From assembly GCF_009834365.1 (NCBI RefSeq), contig NZ_CP041348.1, positions 1,364,501-1,428,500 on the forward strand: DNA of 64,000 nt, written 5' to 3'. The notes under the pieces are model-generated. The model saw nothing but the letters and a program-made list of their open reading frames with translations. It did no database searches and had not been told where the DNA came from. The stretch is from Komagataeibacter xylinus. GTDB lineage: Bacteria > Pseudomonadota > Alphaproteobacteria > Acetobacterales > Acetobacteraceae. The translations under genes were made by a program, and so were the position numbers. Below are positions 61,136 through 64,000 of the stretch, in pieces. Each line of letters begins with the position of its first letter. Position 1 is the stretch's first letter.

Positions 61136-62349
61136 CAGGCGGCCTTTCCAAAAATCAGGCTGCAGTTTGCCCCGCCAAAACCAAAGGCGTTGCTTATGAC
61201 ATGGCGCACGGGGCGGGCCATGTTGCCGGTCAGCACATCGGCGCAGAAAGCGGGGTCTACTTCATCCACGCCAAGGCAGCCGGGCATGAACCCGTGCTCA
61301 AGGGCCAGGGCGCAGATCATGGCTTCGAGCACGCCGCAGGCACCCAGCGTATGCCCCGTCCAGCCCTTGGTGGAGGCGCACGGCACATGCGCGCCGAACA
61401 CGGTGCTGACTGCCCTGTCCTCCATGGCATCATTGGCGCGGGTGCCGGTGCCGTGCAGGTTGATGTAATCAATGGCGTTCACCGGCAGGCGCGCGCTGTC
61501 CAGCGCGCGTTGCATGGCCAGAACCGCGCCCGCGCCGTGGGGATGTGGGGTGGACATGTGGTGCCCGTCGCTGCTTGCCCCATAGCCGAGCAGGGTGGCG
61601 CAAAACCCGGCGGGGGGGCCGCTCATGGTGCGGCCATCAGGGCGTTCGAGCAGCACGATGCCCGCCGCCTCGCCGATCGAGATGCCATCACGCAGCGCAT
61701 CGCACGGGCGGCAGCGTTGGGCCGAGACCAGCTCGAGGGCGGCAAATCCGCGCAGCGTCATGCGGCACAGGCTGTCCGCCCCGCCCACCACCACCGCATC
61801 GCAGATACCGGAACGGATCAGATAGGCCGCATCCATGAACGCGCGCGAGGAGGATGCGCACGCCATCGACACGCAAAGTGCCGGGCCGCCCAGCTCCAGT
61901 GCCGCGCGCACATACCGCGCGAGCGAGAACAGATCCTGCGTATGTTCATAATCGAAGTCCGTGGGCAGCCTGCCCTGCGCATCCATCGCGCAGAAGGCGT
62001 CCTCGCTGGCCAGCACGCCCGATGTGCTGGTGCCCATGACCACGCCAATGCGCCCCGCGCCATAATGCGCGCGGGCTGCCATGATGGCATCGGCCACGCC
62101 ATCGGTGCGCAGGGCCATGTCGATCAGGCGGTTGTTGCGGCAGTCATAGGCTGCCAGTGCCGGAGGCAGGGCGTGGGTTTCCACGCCTGCAACGCAGCCC
62201 GCATAGCCGTGGGTAATACCGGCAAAATCGCACGGCTCCAGCCCGGTGCGCCGGTCGTGCAGGGCGGCCAGCGTCTGCGCCACACCAAGGCCCATGGCAC
62301 TGATGCCGGTGCCCGCGGTCATGAGCAGGGTGGGCATGGCGGCGGTCAT
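61135..62349 (-). CDS. apeO: Beta-ketoacyl-ACP synthase of aryl-polyene synthesis
   Basis: A 404-residue condensing enzyme. The active-site Cys is in SMACASSSRAF, the two catalytic His in LHGTGTRANDAMED and TGHTLGACGVLEA, and the closing NAFGFGGANCSLIF is typical. It would elongate the polyene chain with malonyl-ACP together with the chain-length factor. Its start overlaps the exporter stop (ATGA). An ATG four codons later is possible. Confidence 0.9.
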   Translation of the reverse strand: MTAAMPTLLMTAGTGISAMGLGVAQTLAALHDRRTGLEPCDFAGITHGYAGCVAGVETHALPPALAAYDCRNNRLIDMALRTDGVADAIMAARAHYGAGRIGVVMGTSTSGVLASEDAFCAMDAQGRLPTDFDYEHTQDLFSLARYVRAALELGGPALCVSMACASSSRAFMDAAYLIRSGICDAVVVGGADSLCRMTLRGFAALELVSAQRCRPCDALRDGISIGEAAGIVLLERPDGRTMSGPPAGFCATLLGYGASSDGHHMSTPHPHGAGAVLAMQRALDSARLPVNAIDYINLHGTGTRANDAMEDRAVSTVFGAHVPCASTKGWTGHTLGACGVLEAMICALALEHGFMPGCLGVDEVDPAFCADVLTGNMARPVRHVISNAFGFGGANCSLIFGKAA

Positions 62350-64000
62350 GGCCGTGCCTGCCGCGCGGTGTTGGTGACAGGTGCCGCCATCATGAAACTG
62401 AACAGCATGGCCAGGAACGCTCCTATCGCGACGGTTGAGCCGATATCACGCAAAAGCGGGGTGCGGCAGCATGCCAGGATGCCAAAGGTAAGAAGGGTCA
62501 TTGTATTGCAGGTGAGCAGGGTGCGTAAGGTGCGGGCGCGTTCGGCCCGGTCGATCTGGGGGCGGGCGAAGAACAGGGCGTAATCCAGCCCCACCCCCAT
62601 CACGAACTGGAGCGAAATGACATGGATGAGCGACAGCCTGACGCCCAGCACCCCCATGGCCGCAAGGATCACGATGCCCGCACTCCCCACCGCCATGCAC
62701 ACGCGCGCCAGTCGCCACCTGTCACGCAGGCCGAGTGCCAGCAGGGCGACCGCCATGGCAGTGCCTGCCGCCGTCCACCACAGGGCCTGATGCATGTGGT
62801 CGGCCACGATGGCGTTTGTTTCGTTGCGCATGTTCAGCACCATGATGCCGGGCTGCGTTGCGAAGGCCGCGGCAAGGGCTGCCGTATCGCGCACGGTTTC
62901 GGGCAGGATGATGCCAAACCACTGGCCCTGGCGTGCGAACAGCAGCGGGGCCAGCCGGGTGGCAACGAGCGGAGATGTCATGTCGCCCGGCTGTAACGGC
63001 GCCATGGCGCGTGTCACTGCTACATCGTGCACGAAGGGGGCAAAGGCATCGGGCTGGAACGGCAGGTCGGCGCGGGCTTCATCAAGCCTGCGGGTCAGCG
63101 CCGGCGTATCGGGCAGGCTCGCGATCCGGGCGCGCTGCACGGTGATGCTGGGCAGGAAGCGGGCGGCGTATTCCGCATCGCCCATCACGCCGCGCGCCTG
63201 AAGTGCTTCGAGCACGGGGATCAACTGTTCCTCGCGTTCGAGCACGCCCTGCACGGTGGGCGCCTGCACGATAATGGCCTGACCTGCATCGGGCGCGCCA
63301 ATTTCGTGGCGCAGTTCCGTATCGAGCGCGCGCAGTGCAGGCGGCACGGGGCTGAGGGAGGCGATATCCATCTCGCGCGCGGGCGGATGGACCACGAGCA
63401 CGCCCGCGCCAATCACCGGCAGGATCAGGAACCACAGGCGGTAGCGCCGCCAGGATTCAATGCGCAGGATGCCATCCGCATGGGTTGCGACACCGGGGGA
63501 AAGATCGGCCTTCTGGATCAGGCGTGGCAGGAGCCACAAGGTTGTGGCCGCAGCGCTCAAAAGCCCCGCAACCGAAAACACGCCAAGCTGCGCCAGCCCC
63601 GGCAGCCCGCAGAACACCATGCCCGTAAGCCCCAGGCAGGCGCTGGTTACCGCAAGGCGCAGGCTGGTTCCGATCCGGCGCAGGGGGGCATCTGCCGCCT
63701 CGCCCTGGTCGCGGTGACCGATCAGCAGCACGGGGTAGTCAAGCGAGACGCCGAGCATGGCCATGCCAAAGCCGAACGAGATGCCATGCACGTATCCAAA
63801 CAGCACCCGCACCACAATCATCGCCACGCTGAGCGATAGCGCGAATGCAATGCCCAGCGCCGCCAGCACCCAGGGCGAGCGGAAGCGCCAGATCAGCACC
63901 GCCGTGACCAGCAGCATCGAGGCGGTGGACAGGAACTCCACATCCCCCTGCATGGCGTGCGAGGCTTTGAGCGCAAATACCGCAGGCCCGGACATGAGCA
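62346..64000 (-). CDS. apeM: MMPL/RND-family exporter of the aryl-polyene cluster (5' end beyond window)
   Basis: At least 550 residues of a large membrane exporter that continues past the right edge. It has ten or so helices with an MMPL-type pattern: FRSPWVLAALGIAFALSL, FGFGMAMLGVSLDYPVLLIGHRDQG, a periplasmic loop, and the second half HVISLQFVMGVGLDYALFFARPQ with charged residues in helix 4. Such proteins move polyene lipids across the inner membrane. An internal ATG at 63995 is not the true start, because the visible N-terminus is mid-domain. It is the first visible gene of the operon. Confidence 0.87.
   Translation of the reverse strand, partial: LMSGPAVFALKASHAMQGDVEFLSTASMLLVTAVLIWRFRSPWVLAALGIAFALSLSVAMIVVRVLFGYVHGISFGFGMAMLGVSLDYPVLLIGHRDQGEAADAPLRRIGTSLRLAVTSACLGLTGMVFCGLPGLAQLGVFSVAGLLSAAATTLWLLPRLIQKADLSPGVATHADGILRIESWRRYRLWFLILPVIGAGVLVVHPPAREMDIASLSPVPPALRALDTELRHEIGAPDAGQAIIVQAPTVQGVLEREEQLIPVLEALQARGVMGDAEYAARFLPSITVQRARIASLPDTPALTRRLDEARADLPFQPDAFAPFVHDVAVTRAMAPLQPGDMTSPLVATRLAPLLFARQGQWFGIILPETVRDTAALAAAFATQPGIMVLNMRNETNAIVADHMHQALWWTAAGTAMAVALLALGLRDRWRLARVCMAVGSAGIVILAAMGVLGVRLSLIHVISLQFVMGVGLDYALFFARPQIDRAERARTLRTLLTCNTMTLLTFGILACCRTPLLRDIGSTVAIGAFLAMLFSFMMAAPVTNTARQARP

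Noticed and set aside
60946..62583. A 545-codon open frame antisense to polyene genes
   Set aside because: Product is rich in Gly, His, Arg and Ala and shows no motif; the overlapping leftward operon has strong family evidence.

Overview
The window is GC-rich, densely coded chromosomal DNA. It suggests an acetic acid bacterium (Acetobacteraceae, most likely Komagataeibacter or a close relative). This is inferred from overall protein character: an OprB-type carbohydrate porin, a PAS-GGDEF-EAL cyclic-di-GMP phosphodiesterase of the type known from cellulose-making acetobacters, IS5-family elements, and a recurrent intergenic palindrome. No rRNA or tRNA gene was seen to fix the species.

Layout. 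Positions 1-9.2 kb hold an alpha/beta-hydrolase lipoprotein (cut by the left edge), a small zinc-finger protein, DNA polymerase I, a SCO-like thioredoxin-fold protein with altered copper ligands, a family 5 solute-binding protein, a DUF2501 protein and an SbmA/YddA-like ABC exporter. Positions 9.2-12.6 kb hold a zinc-uptake operon (znuA, znuB, znuC and a small membrane ORF) read leftwards from a near-perfect Zur box, with a LysE-type exporter diverging. Positions 13-19 kb hold a TonB siderophore receptor, class II fumarase, a Tat-exported SMP-30 lactonase-like protein and an IsdG-type heme-degrading monooxygenase. Positions 19-22.5 kb hold an isolated set of type IV secretion core genes (VirB7, VirB9, VirB10-like, plus a divergent VirB1 transglycosylase) without ATPases or inner-membrane channel genes.

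Positions 22.6-31.2 kb are mostly housekeeping and stress functions: DUF1269, a royal-jelly/yellow-family protein, a solitary Rieske protein, glutaredoxin 2, a NepR-like small protein, photolyase, YidB and an SDR. Positions 31.2-33.5 kb are a mobile-element scar: an IS5 remnant, an integrase fragment, and a complete IS5-family element with a 4-bp target duplication inside a decayed SWIM zinc-finger gene. Positions 33.9-36.7 kb hold three unrecognised exported proteins in tandem, two of them paralogous with a TonB-C-like C-terminus. Positions 37-41.4 kb hold an acid-phosphatase homologue lacking its catalytic His and a two-gene unit of a double-AAA ATPase with an unknown partner.

Positions 41.8-49.8 kb carry panB, an MFS transporter, a second TonB receptor, phoU-phoB, and a peptide deformylase homologue that has lost two metal ligands. 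Positions 49.9-52 kb hold an OprB porin with a cobalamin riboswitch in its leader, then ribokinase. Positions 53.2-55.7 kb encode a cyclic-di-GMP phosphodiesterase. From 56.5 kb to the right edge, a tightly overlapping leftward operon encodes aryl-polyene-type pigment biosynthesis: MMPL exporter, ketosynthase, chain-length factor, dehydratase, ketoreductase, halogenase-like flavoprotein and a lipoprotein with an LRAT/NlpC-like His and Cys pair.

A recurrent ~80-bp intergenic palindrome, able to fold as an outer stem with two inner hairpins, sits after many genes and is the main repeat family here.
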